Position numbers and translations under genes: made by a program. The notes below the pieces were generated by a model that saw nothing but the letters and a program-made list of their open reading frames with translations, was not told the origin of the DNA and made no database searches. A stretch of DNA of 64,000 nucleotides from Agrobacterium rosae. GTDB lineage: Bacteria; Pseudomonadota; Alphaproteobacteria; Rhizobiales; Rhizobiaceae. The stretch is from contig NZ_NXEJ01000001.1 of assembly GCF_002915175.1 (NCBI RefSeq), positions 627 through 64,626 on the forward strand, given 5' to 3'. Shown here one piece after another: positions 16,961-25,187 of this stretch (position 1 is the first letter of the stretch; every line of letters starts with the position of its first letter).

Positions 16961-17586
16961 CTATGACACTCGGTGCGCTGACAGATACTATCGTGCAGCG
17001 CGCGTCGGGACATTCCCGCTTCATCGTCGCCATTGCCGGTCCCCCAGGGGCCGGCAAATCCACTTTGGCCGATGCACTTCACGGTGAACTGACTCATCGT
17101 GGCGAAAAAGCTGAAGTCCTGCCCATGGACGGGTTCCATATGGACAATGGCATTTTACGTGAGCGCGGCCTTCTTGCCCGTAAAGGCGCTCCTGAGACGT
17201 TCGACGTTCGCGGTTTCTTCGATATCGTAACCGCAGTCAGAAAGGCGGATCAGGAGGTTCTGGTGCCGGTTTTTGACCGCTCCCGGGAGATCGCCATTGC
17301 ATCCGCACGCTCCGTTTCTTCTGAAACGCGGTTCATTTTGGCGGAAGGCAACTATCTTCTATTGAATGAAGAGCCGTGGATTCGGCTGAAAGACAGCTTC
17401 GATTTTTCCATTTTCGTCGGGCCGACCGTCGAGGTTTTGGAGCAGCGTTTACGAGATCGCTGGATTGGATACGGGCTGGATGACGCTGGCATTGCCGCGA
17501 AACTCTATGAAAACGATCTGCCGAATGGCAAGCGCGTGGTTCAGAATTCGCAAGAGGCGGACATCAAGATCGACATTTGGGAGTAG
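16957..17586 (+). CDS. frcK: FrcK-like sugar/nucleoside kinase
   Basis: A 209-residue P-loop kinase of the uridine kinase/pantothenate kinase superfamily. Walker A GPPGAGKST is near residue 28, MDGFHMDNGIL near 57 is the substrate-side motif of the family, and AEGNYLLL near 130 is the second conserved strand. It overlaps frcA by four bases. In S. meliloti the matching gene frcK ends the fructose operon and is thought to phosphorylate imported sugar; that substrate is inherited from synteny, not visible here. Confidence 0.75.
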   Translation: MTMTLGALTDTIVQRASGHSRFIVAIAGPPGAGKSTLADALHGELTHRGEKAEVLPMDGFHMDNGILRERGLLARKGAPETFDVRGFFDIVTAVRKADQEVLVPVFDRSREIAIASARSVSSETRFILAEGNYLLLNEEPWIRLKDSFDFSIFVGPTVEVLEQRLRDRWIGYGLDDAGIAAKLYENDLPNGKRVVQNSQEADIKIDIWE

Positions 17587-17656
17587 GGGGCTCTGGCTCC
17601 TTGTCCTGCTCCACCCGTGAAATTTCATTCCGATTTTTCAGCGAATGCTGTAGGTC

Positions 17657-18808
17657 ATGGGCCATGACGATTCTGGATGCGGCATGACTGCCAAGGTTTT
17701 CCTCACACGGTTGAAACTGAACGCGTTTCGCAATTACGCGGAGGCTTCGTTGCGTCTCGACCAGCGGCACGTTGTGCTGACGGGCGATAATGGTTCTGGC
17801 AAGACCAACCTGCTGGAGGCGATTTCCTTTTTGTCGCCGGGGCGAGGTTTGCGTCGTGCGACCCTGTCCGATGTTACGCAGGTGGGCGCGGAAAACATCG
17901 GCTTTTCGATCTTTGCCGAGGTGACCGGCATGGATGGCGACGTCGCGATTGGTACCGGTGTCGAGGGCGAAGGTGAGGCTCTTTCGCGCCGATTGCGGCT
18001 GAATGGGACGCCGGTTAAATCCGTGGATGAGTTGACCGATCACCTCCGTGTTTTGTGGCTGACGCCCTCCATGGACGGGCTTTTCACCGGCTCCTCGTCT
18101 GAACGCCGTCGTTTTCTCGACCGACTGGTTTTGTCGCTCGATCCCAGTCATGGACGCCGTGCCAGTGACTTCGAAAAAGCCATGCGTGGCCGCAATCGCC
18201 TGTTGTCAGACGGACGTTTCGACCCGGTGTGGCTTGAAGGCATCGAAAAACAGATGGCAGAACTCGGCATCTCCATGGCGGTTGCGCGCCACGAGATGCT
18301 GGGCCTGCTGAGAGCGCTGATCGAGAGCCGCGGCAATGATGCGAATTTCCCGACCGCTTCACTGACTCTGTCTGGATTCATGGATGGTGAATTTCACCGC
18401 CCAGCCGTCGATTTGGAAGACGAATATCTCGCGCTGTTGAAGGATAATCGTTACCGCGATGCCGGTGCCGGGCGCACGCTGGATGGGCCGCACCGTGCCG
18501 ACCTTTACGTCCGCCACGCTGAAAAGGACATGGACGCCGGTCGCTGTTCCACGGGTGAACAGAAAGCTCTGCTTGTCGGGTTGATCCTGGCTCACGCGCA
18601 ATTGACAGCCAATATGACAGGCCATGCGCCGGTGCTGTTGCTGGATGAGATCGCTGCCCATCTGGATGAAGGCCGCCGCGCCGCCCTGTTCGATCTCATT
18701 CACGCACTGGGCGGTCAAAGCTTCATGACCGGAACCGACGCATCGATGTTTTCAGGCTTGCAGGACAGGGCACAGTTTTTCAACGTTTCCGATGGAAGCA
18801 TCGGATGA
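17657..18808 (+). CDS. recF: DNA replication and repair protein RecF
   Basis: Loads RecA at gaps in single-stranded DNA. An SMC-like ATPase of about 374-383 residues: the opening LTRLKLNAFRNY, Walker A GDNGSGKTN near 45, GPHRADLYV near 278, the signature CSTGEQKALLVGLILA near 298 and Walker B LLLDEIAAHLDE. The start may be the ATG at 17684 (MTAKVFLTRLKL), which begins nearer the conserved region; 17657 is the longest option. The 3' end overlaps the next gene by 17 bases. Confidence 0.93.
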   Translation: MGHDDSGCGMTAKVFLTRLKLNAFRNYAEASLRLDQRHVVLTGDNGSGKTNLLEAISFLSPGRGLRRATLSDVTQVGAENIGFSIFAEVTGMDGDVAIGTGVEGEGEALSRRLRLNGTPVKSVDELTDHLRVLWLTPSMDGLFTGSSSERRRFLDRLVLSLDPSHGRRASDFEKAMRGRNRLLSDGRFDPVWLEGIEKQMAELGISMAVARHEMLGLLRALIESRGNDANFPTASLTLSGFMDGEFHRPAVDLEDEYLALLKDNRYRDAGAGRTLDGPHRADLYVRHAEKDMDAGRCSTGEQKALLVGLILAHAQLTANMTGHAPVLLLDEIAAHLDEGRRAALFDLIHALGGQSFMTGTDASMFSGLQDRAQFFNVSDGSIG

Positions 18809-19610
18809 TAATGCTTACATCCTCGTGAAAATCACCGGAGACGCGATTTTGGATCCCTTGAGCCCAGAGGAAATCGAACGCTACAAACGACATATCCTGT
18901 TGCCGGAAATCGGCGGCGTCGGGCAGCAACGGCTGAAAACGGCGAAAGTGCTGGTCATCGGTGCGGGCGGTCTGGGAGCGCCGGTGCTTTACTATCTGGC
19001 GGCGGCAGGTGTTGGAACACTCGGTATCATCGATGATGATGTCGTTTCGCTATCCAATCTCCAGCGTCAGGTCATTCATGATACAGGCACGATCGGCGAG
19101 CAGAAGACCGAAAGCGCGCGTCGGTCCATCGCGCGGCTCAACCCGCATGTGCGGACACTCCATTTCGAAGAGCGTTTCTCTATTGTCTGGGCACATGATC
19201 ATCTGAAGTCCTTCGATCTGGTCATCGATGGCTCAGACAATTTCGATACCCGCTATGCCGCAGCGGATGCGGCAGAGACAGCCAAAGTGCCGCTGGTGAC
19301 GGGGGCGGTGGGACGTTTCGATGGTTCCGTGACCGTTCTCAAGCCGTATGAGACAGGACCGGAGGGCGTACTATTACCCGGCTACCGGGATTTGTTCCCG
19401 ACGCCTCCGCCGCAGGGCGTGGTGCCGTCTTGCGCCGAAACCGGTATCATTGGAGCGCTAACCGGCGTCATTGGTACGATCATGGCGATGGAAGCGATCA
19501 AGCTCATCACGCAGACAGGCGAACCACTGTTGGGACGCTTGCTTCTATACGATGCGCTGGCATCCCGCTTCGACACTGTTCGTTACAAACGCCGACAGGA
19601 AAAGGCGTAA
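18792..19610 (+). CDS. moeB: MoeB/ThiF-family adenylyltransferase
   Basis: An E1-like enzyme that adenylates the C-terminal glycine of a small sulfur carrier (MoaD- or ThiS-like). The Rossmann ATP loop GAGGLGAP is near residue 54, SNLQRQVIHD near 86, and a cysteine in PSCAETG near 212. At the place of the first zinc CxxC of E. coli MoeB (CYRC) the sequence is GYRD, and no second CxxC is present, so the structural zinc is probably missing. Start at 18792 overlaps recF; a later start near ILDPLSPEE is possible. Confidence 0.85.
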   Translation: MEASDDNAYILVKITGDAILDPLSPEEIERYKRHILLPEIGGVGQQRLKTAKVLVIGAGGLGAPVLYYLAAAGVGTLGIIDDDVVSLSNLQRQVIHDTGTIGEQKTESARRSIARLNPHVRTLHFEERFSIVWAHDHLKSFDLVIDGSDNFDTRYAAADAAETAKVPLVTGAVGRFDGSVTVLKPYETGPEGVLLPGYRDLFPTPPPQGVVPSCAETGIIGALTGVIGTIMAMEAIKLITQTGEPLLGRLLLYDALASRFDTVRYKRRQEKA

Positions 19611-20080
19611 TGGATATCGTCAGAATCAAACCGAGCTTTGGGCGCTTCGATGAACTGCTGGCGCTGATCCGCTCGTCTTTCGCCTACATGGATGGCGTCA
19701 TTGATCCTCCATCATCGGCGCATCGCCTGACATCAGAAACGTTGATGCAGAAAGCGAAGGACGAAATTGCCTTCGTGGCGTTTGATGGTGAAGACCTGTT
19801 GGGCTGTATTTTCTGCAAACCCGAAGTAACGAGCCTTTACGTCGGCAAGCTTGCAGTGTCTCCAACCGCGCAAGGGCAAGGCGTGGGCCGCGCACTGCTG
19901 GCCAAGGCCGAAGACATTGCCTCCAGCTTGGGTCTTACGGCATTGCGGTTGGAAACACGCATCGAGCTGGCTGGAAACCATCAGCGGTTTTCGGCATGGG
20001 GCTTTACCAAAACCGCCGAAAACTCCCATCCCGGCTATGACATCATCACCTCTATCGAAATGACCAAACGCCTGGGCTGA
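19610..20080 (+). CDS. GNAT-family N-acetyltransferase
   Basis: A 156-residue acetyl-CoA-dependent transferase. The motif A region VGKLAVSPTAQGQGVGRALL (about 77-96) carries the pyrophosphate-binding QGQGVGRA loop; the C-terminal FSAWGFTKTAE strand fits motif B. The ATG overlaps the moeB stop (TAATG), so the start is clear and translation is coupled. The substrate cannot be read from sequence. Confidence 0.88.
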   Translation: MDIVRIKPSFGRFDELLALIRSSFAYMDGVIDPPSSAHRLTSETLMQKAKDEIAFVAFDGEDLLGCIFCKPEVTSLYVGKLAVSPTAQGQGVGRALLAKAEDIASSLGLTALRLETRIELAGNHQRFSAWGFTKTAENSHPGYDIITSIEMTKRLG

Positions 20081-20086
20081 AGCTTT

Positions 20087-21091
20087 TCAGCTGCGCCCCG
20101 GCAGCACCCGGTTGGGTGGGCGATGGCCATCATAGAAGGCACGGATGTTGATGATGACCTTGTCACCCATATCGATCCGGCCTTCGATGGTGGCCGAACT
20201 CATATGCGGCAAAAGGACCACCTTGCCTTCTTTGGCCAGCTTAATGAGCTTTGGGTTCACGACCGGCTCGTTTTCGAAGACATCCAGACCCGCACCGGCG
20301 ATCTTGCCGTCCATCAGGCATCGGATGAGGGCTGCTTCGTCGATGATATCTCCGCGTGCCGTGTTGACGATGTAGCTCGTCGGCTGCATCAGCGCCAGAT
20401 GGCGGGCGGAAATCAGATGGTAGGTTGCGGGGGTTGAGGGGCAGTTGACCGAAACGATATCGACCCGCGCCAACATCTGGTCGAGGCTGTCCCAATAGGT
20501 CGCCTCAAGCTCGGCTTCCGTTGCCGGGTTCACGCGCTTGCGGTTGTGATAATGGATGGACAGGCCGAATGCCTTGGCGCGGCGCGCAACGGCGGTGCCA
20601 ATGCGTCCCATGCCGACGATACCGATGCGCTTGCCGGACAAACGCCGTCCCAACATCCACGTGGGCGACCAGCCGCTCCATTCGTCGGAACCGTTGGCTA
20701 ACACACGGGTGCCCTCCACCAGTCTGCGCGGAACGGCAAGAACAAGGGCCATGGTCATATCGGCGCTGTCTTCGGTCAGGACGTTCGGTGTGTTGGTAAC
20801 CGTGATGCCTTTGCGAGCCGCCGCATCCACGTCGATGTGGTCGATGCCATTTGAAAAACCAGCGATCAGTTTCAGTTGCGGGCCAGCCTGATCAATCATC
20901 TCTGCCGTGATTCGGTCTGTCACGGTCGGCACCAGAACATCCACCTGCTGCATCGCTGCAACCAGCTCCGCCATCGTACGCGGGGCGTCTTCGATGTTCA
21001 GTTCCGCGTCGAACAACTCGCGCATGCGGGTTTCGACCAAATCCGGCAATTTGCGTGTCAAATAGACGGAAGGTCTCTTTTTATTCGTCAT
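20087..21091 (-). CDS. D-isomer 2-hydroxyacid dehydrogenase (glyoxylate reductase-like)
   Basis: A 334-residue NAD(P)-dependent enzyme. The Rossmann loop GIVGMGRIGTAVARRA is near residue 157, and the catalytic triad is in NTARGDIID (Arg), FENEP (Glu) and LLPHMSSAT (His). The arrangement fits the glyoxylate/hydroxypyruvate reductase (GyaR) group, which interconverts glyoxylate and glycolate or hydroxypyruvate and glycerate. It is convergent with the GNAT gene (6 bases apart) and divergent from the SH3 gene. The exact substrate remains open. Confidence 0.88.
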   Translation of the reverse strand: MTNKKRPSVYLTRKLPDLVETRMRELFDAELNIEDAPRTMAELVAAMQQVDVLVPTVTDRITAEMIDQAGPQLKLIAGFSNGIDHIDVDAAARKGITVTNTPNVLTEDSADMTMALVLAVPRRLVEGTRVLANGSDEWSGWSPTWMLGRRLSGKRIGIVGMGRIGTAVARRAKAFGLSIHYHNRKRVNPATEAELEATYWDSLDQMLARVDIVSVNCPSTPATYHLISARHLALMQPTSYIVNTARGDIIDEAALIRCLMDGKIAGAGLDVFENEPVVNPKLIKLAKEGKVVLLPHMSSATIEGRIDMGDKVIINIRAFYDGHRPPNRVLPGRS

Positions 21092-21275
21092 CGTCAGCAG
21101 GCACCTTGTTCAGAGGTCATTAACCAGAAAGAGCGATAATTTCATTCACCACGGGCGTTTCTACCAGACCCAACGACGAAGACAAACAAATCTCGCATGT
21201 CGCAGTCGCAGCCTTTAGAAACGATGACCCCGACCACACTTCTCTATTGCTAAAAAGCAAGGAACGGAAACCGGC

Positions 21276-21812
21276 ATGCGTAGCATTGTTTCGATTATCT
21301 GCATTGCATTGTCGCTGGGTTTGATCGACGCCGCAAGCACGCCCGCATATGCGCAGGGTGCAGCCAAGGGCGCAAGCGGCCTGCCGCTGCCACGATTCGT
21401 CAGCCTCAAGTCGCGTCGAGTCAACATGCGCATCGGGCCAAGCACGGATTATGCCGTGTCGTGGATGTACATGAAATCGGGCATGCCGGTGGAGATCATC
21501 CAGGAATATGAAAACTGGAGACGCATTCGCGATGCGGATGGCACCGAAGGCTGGGTCAACCAAGCGCTTCTATCTGGTGAGCGAACGGCTGTGGCTGCGC
21601 CATGGATGCGCGGCAAGGGCAAGGACGTCTTCGTCAACATGCGCCGCGAAGCCCAGTCCGGTGCCGCCGTCATTGCCAGGCTGGAGCCAGGCGTTCAGAT
21701 CAGCATCGGCGAGTGCAATGGCGATTGGTGCCGGGCCCATGCCGGTCAGGTGACCGGCTGGGTATCTCAGGGTGAAATCTGGGGGGCTTACCCAGGAGAG
21801 GCCTTTAAATAA
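21276..21812 (+). CDS. Secreted bacterial SH3-domain protein
   Basis: A 178-residue protein with a signal peptide (about 1-26, ending AYA-Q) and two bacterial SH3 folds: the first about 45-95 (VNMRIGPSTDYAVSWMY ... EGWVNQALL), the second about 113-170 (FVNMRREAQSGAAVIARL ... VTGWVSQ). These domains bind peptidoglycan or other envelope partners in the periplasm. The family is common in Rhizobiales (COG3807) without a defined role. Its 3' end overlaps the convergent kinase gene by eight bases. Confidence 0.85.
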   Translation: MRSIVSIICIALSLGLIDAASTPAYAQGAAKGASGLPLPRFVSLKSRRVNMRIGPSTDYAVSWMYMKSGMPVEIIQEYENWRRIRDADGTEGWVNQALLSGERTAVAAPWMRGKGKDVFVNMRREAQSGAAVIARLEPGVQISIGECNGDWCRAHAGQVTGWVSQGEIWGAYPGEAFK

Positions 21813-22797
21813 GGCCGTGCTTTTCTGCCAGTGCTTTCAGCGATGACATAGGCCGTGGGCCCACTTGCTGAATGACAGCTGCTGCCGCCAGGCATCCGAG
21901 CTTTCCGCTGTCTTCCAGCGAACGGCCCTGCGTGTAGCCATAGAGAAAACCGGACGCAAAAAGGTCGCCTGCACCTGTTGTGTCCACAACGTCAAAAACC
22001 GGGTAGGCCTCGACTTTAATGCGCTCTGTGCCGGAAACGATGGTCGCACCTTCTTCACTCATGGTCACGGCTGCGATCTTGCAATCGGCCGCGATCTTCG
22101 TCAGCGCCAGCTCGAAGTCGTCGGTTTCGTAGAGCGAGAGCGCTTCTTGCTTGTTGGCAAAAACGATGTCGACGGTGCCGGAGCGCATGAGATCGAGAAA
22201 CTCATCGCGGTAACGACCAACGCAGAAGCTGTCGGAGAGCGTCATGGAAACTTCACGCCCATTTTCATGGGCAATTCTGGCGCAATCACGAATGGCGTCC
22301 TTGGCCTGTGGTGGATCCCACAGGTAACCTTCGAAATAGGTGACCTTTGATTGGGCAACGACTTCTGGTTCGACATCCTCGGGGCCGAGATCGACGCAGG
22401 CACCCAGATAGGTGTTCATCGAGCGTTCGCCGTCTTCGGTAACGAAAATCATCGAGCGTGCTGTCGGCGGGAAGGTGCCTTCCGGTTTGGTCTCGAAATA
22501 AACGCCTTGGGCACGGATATCATGCTGGAAAATCTCACCGAGCTGATCTTCGGCCACCTTGCCGAAATAGGCTGCGCGCCCACCGAAGTTGGCGATACCC
22601 GCTGCCGTATTGCCAGCGCTGCCACCGGATGCTTCGAGCGCCGGGCCCATCAGTGAATAGAGCAGTTCGGCACGCTCGGCATCAATCAGGTTCATTGCGC
22701 CCTTGGTGATGCTATTGGTATTGAGAAAAGCATCATCGCAGCGGGAGATGATGTCCACGATGGCGTTGCCAACGGTCAGTACGTCGAATTTTGTCAT
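21805..22797 (-). CDS. PfkB-family kinase, adenosine kinase-like
   Basis: A 330-residue carbohydrate/nucleoside kinase. It begins DVLTVGNAIVDII; GGSAGNTAAGIANFGG near residue 58 is the substrate-side PfkB motif 1, and DTTGAGDLFASGFLYG near 278 is PfkB motif 2, with the catalytic Asp in GAGD. The overall pattern is closest to adenosine kinase, phosphorylating adenosine to AMP, but other ribonucleoside or sugar substrates are possible. Not linked to the nucleoside operon at the left. Confidence 0.82.
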   Translation of the reverse strand: MTKFDVLTVGNAIVDIISRCDDAFLNTNSITKGAMNLIDAERAELLYSLMGPALEASGGSAGNTAAGIANFGGRAAYFGKVAEDQLGEIFQHDIRAQGVYFETKPEGTFPPTARSMIFVTEDGERSMNTYLGACVDLGPEDVEPEVVAQSKVTYFEGYLWDPPQAKDAIRDCARIAHENGREVSMTLSDSFCVGRYRDEFLDLMRSGTVDIVFANKQEALSLYETDDFELALTKIAADCKIAAVTMSEEGATIVSGTERIKVEAYPVFDVVDTTGAGDLFASGFLYGYTQGRSLEDSGKLGCLAAAAVIQQVGPRPMSSLKALAEKHGLI

Positions 22798-23145
22798 GTG
22801 CCTCTCGTCCGAACCGCATCGACCGATGCGTTATCCAGAACTCGGTCTTAAAGATTTCTGCCGACATGAAAAGCCAAAACCTCATTCTGGAGGGCGTCGG
22901 CACACTCTTGTCGTTAATTTTCCGCGTCATGCACCTGTCATGGAGCATTGTTATAGAGTGTGCGTCGCTGTGCCACGGATGTACTGGCGCGGCGTGCGGG
23001 ATGAAGGCGGGGGCAACCCCGCTTTTTTCTTGCTCTCTTTTTCGTCGCTGTCCGATTGCGGCGAGCCAGGCAAAATCATTTGTTTGCCTGTGCCATATGC
23101 GTTAGACCGAACGCACCCCTGCAAGGCCTGCGAAAGTCCTCCCCC
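22798..23145. other. Intergenic region with an orphan plus-strand terminator
   Basis: This 348-base gap separates the divergent kinase and AEC permease genes. Apart from the strong terminator at 23007-23028 I see only a weak -10-like TATAGA at 22952-22957 without a matching -35. The plus-strand opening across it has atypical composition and I do not call it a gene. Confidence 0.5.
23007..23028 (+). terminator. Rho-independent terminator with no assigned upstream gene
   Basis: GCGGGG (23007-23012) pairs with CCCCGC (23017-23022) around GCAA, followed by six T. It faces right, yet the gene to its left is on the other strand. It therefore ends either a short untranslated transcript or an attenuated leader of the AEC gene 118 bases downstream. 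Confidence 0.75.
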
Positions 23146-24090
23146 ATGTATGCTGTCGCCGTCAATGTCGCGCCGATTTTTCTTCTTATCCTGATTGGCT
23201 GGCTGACGGTCAAAGCGAAGCTATTCAAGGCGGAAGCTGGCGACGTCCTGAGCGACTTCGTGTTCAAGATTGCGGTCCCGACACTTATTTTTCGCACTCT
23301 GGCGGCTGCCGATTTTCACGGTGCGTCACCCTTCAAACTCTGGCTTACCTACTTTACCGGCGTCGCTATCACCTGGGCGGCAGGACAGTTGGTGACGCGC
23401 CATGTATTCAAACAGGATCTGCGGGTCGGCGTCATCGCCGGTATCTCATCGGCCTTTGCCAACAATATCTTCATCGGCTTGCCACTTGTCGGTCGCTCCA
23501 TCGGCAGTGAAGGTATCGTTGCCATTTCCATTCTTCTGGTGGTGCATCTGCCCATCATGATGATTGCAGGGACTATTCTGATGGAGAATGCGACCCACAA
23601 GGTCACGGGCGGAGACAAGCGCAGCATGTTCACGGTCTTGAAGCAGGTTGGGCGTAATCTAGCACAAAACCCGCTGGTGATTGCGCTTGTGCTGGGGCTC
23701 GGCTTCAACATGATAAACGTGCCGATGCCCACGGTGATGACGACGGTCATTGATCAGATTGCCGGGATGGCGGGACCAGCGGCACTGATTTCTCTTGGTA
23801 TGGCGCTCACCAAATATCCCATTCGCGGTAATCTGCGCATCGCCATGACGATGACGGCCTTCAAGCTGGTGCTTATGCCAGCCTGTGTCTGGTTGACCGC
23901 CCATGCCTTGGGACTGAGCCCGGCATGGACCGCAGCATTGGTTCTGACGTCCTGCGTGCCGACAGGTATCAATTCCTGGCTGCTGGCAAACCGCTTCGGC
24001 ATCGGCCACAGCATTGCGGCGTCCACGATCAGCATTTCCACCCTGTTTGGTGTGCTGACCGTGTCGTTCTGGGCGTGGTTTCTCAGTTGA
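23146..24090 (+). CDS. AEC-family transporter (auxin efflux carrier-like permease)
   Basis: A 314-residue inner-membrane protein with about ten hydrophobic segments in two halves, starting MYAVAVNVAPIFLLILIGW. Conserved small-polar turns such as SSAFANNIFIGLPL and, in the second half, TSCVPTGINSWLLANRFG, are typical of AEC/malonate-type carriers. The ATG at 23146 lines up with the family N terminus; the opening runs back to 23056. The substrate is unknown; bacterial members move small carboxylates or amino acids. Confidence 0.85.
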   Translation: MYAVAVNVAPIFLLILIGWLTVKAKLFKAEAGDVLSDFVFKIAVPTLIFRTLAAADFHGASPFKLWLTYFTGVAITWAAGQLVTRHVFKQDLRVGVIAGISSAFANNIFIGLPLVGRSIGSEGIVAISILLVVHLPIMMIAGTILMENATHKVTGGDKRSMFTVLKQVGRNLAQNPLVIALVLGLGFNMINVPMPTVMTTVIDQIAGMAGPAALISLGMALTKYPIRGNLRIAMTMTAFKLVLMPACVWLTAHALGLSPAWTAALVLTSCVPTGINSWLLANRFGIGHSIAASTISISTLFGVLTVSFWAWFLS

Positions 24091-25110
24091 TTATTTCTGC
24101 GCGCTCAGCACCTTGAAGCGCGAGTTGCGGCACACTTCCTGGCTGGAACGGAATTCGGCAGACAAAACTGTCTCATAGGGCATGCCGCGATTGGCGACCA
24201 GCAATAGCTTGCCGCCGCTACGCAGAGCAGTAGCGGCAGTTTTGATCAGCGCCTGACCAAGAGCCGGCTCAGATGCCTGTCCGGTTGCGTGGAATGGCGG
24301 GTTCATGATGATAAGGTCGTATTTTTCCTTGGGCGGCTCTGCGGCCAGATCCTGCCAGAAGAAACGTGTCGCCAAACGCGGGCAATTTTCCAGCATGTTG
24401 GTTTTCGCATATTCCAGCGCATTCCAGTCAGCTTCGAACAAGTCGATGCGTGCCGTGCGCGGTGACTTCTCAGCCAGCATGACGGAGAGATAACCCCAGC
24501 CCGCGCCGAAGTCTGCCGCATTGCCATCGAAATCAGCAGGGAAACGCGAAGCCAGAAGTTCCGAGCCACCATCCACACGGTCATGCGAGAACATGCCCGG
24601 CAGGGCCGTGAAGCGGTTCTCGATCGTGGCAATTTCCTGCTTGAGCTTGGAAACAGCTGTTGAAACCTCTTCCGGTCTTTTGAACCAAATGGCGACGCCG
24701 TGATATTTGGGTGTCGAATCCGCTTCGATGCCCAGTTTCGACAGGGTCTTGCGCAGGGTGACAATGCCGTCTTCCTTGGAACCAGCAGCTACGATCATGC
24801 CACCGGCTTTCACACGGCTCAGAGCTTCGGAAACCCGGTTTTCATTTTCACCACGATGCTTGCCGCACAGGATGAGTGCGCTGTCGAAATCCTCGCCGGA
24901 AAGGTCGGGTGTGACCTCGGCACCTTGGGCCTGCAACGCGCGGTAAAGCGGACGCTGGCTCTGGACTGCGGTAATCGTGGCATCAAAGCCTTCCAGACGC
25001 GGCGCGCCTGCTTCCGCGCCGAGAAACAATACGCGCTCCCCTTGACCGGGTGCGTCAAGCATCTGCGCAGCGAAGGGATGGAACAGGGTTTTAACGGCGT
25101 CACGGCTCAT
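24091..25110 (-). CDS. RsmC-like rRNA (guanine-N2)-methyltransferase
   Basis: A 339-residue class I SAM methyltransferase. The N-terminal half is a degenerate methylase-like domain, and the C-terminal half has the SAM-binding ADFGAGWGYLSVML near residue 203 and the catalytic IIMNPPFH near 271, the N(D)PPF signature of base-amino methylases. The two-domain layout matches RsmC/RlmG, which modify guanine in 16S or 23S rRNA. Which rRNA position is modified cannot be read here. It follows pnp on the same strand but beyond a terminator. Confidence 0.85.
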   Translation of the reverse strand: MSRDAVKTLFHPFAAQMLDAPGQGERVLFLGAEAGAPRLEGFDATITAVQSQRPLYRALQAQGAEVTPDLSGEDFDSALILCGKHRGENENRVSEALSRVKAGGMIVAAGSKEDGIVTLRKTLSKLGIEADSTPKYHGVAIWFKRPEEVSTAVSKLKQEIATIENRFTALPGMFSHDRVDGGSELLASRFPADFDGNAADFGAGWGYLSVMLAEKSPRTARIDLFEADWNALEYAKTNMLENCPRLATRFFWQDLAAEPPKEKYDLIIMNPPFHATGQASEPALGQALIKTAATALRSGGKLLLVANRGMPYETVLSAEFRSSQEVCRNSRFKVLSAQK

Positions 25111-25134
25111 GGGGTGGTTCCTAAGGTCAAATAG

Positions 25135-25162
25135 AAAAAAGGCGCGGGGAAAAGCCCGCGCC
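25135..25162 (-). terminator. Terminator after pnp
   Basis: GGCGCGGG (25141-25148) pairs with CCCGCGCC (25155-25162) with a short A-rich loop. On the minus strand a run of six T (25140-25135) follows. It closes the rimP-to-pnp operon. Confidence 0.9.
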
Positions 25163-25187
25163 TCGATATCGGATAGCGCAAGCCGCC

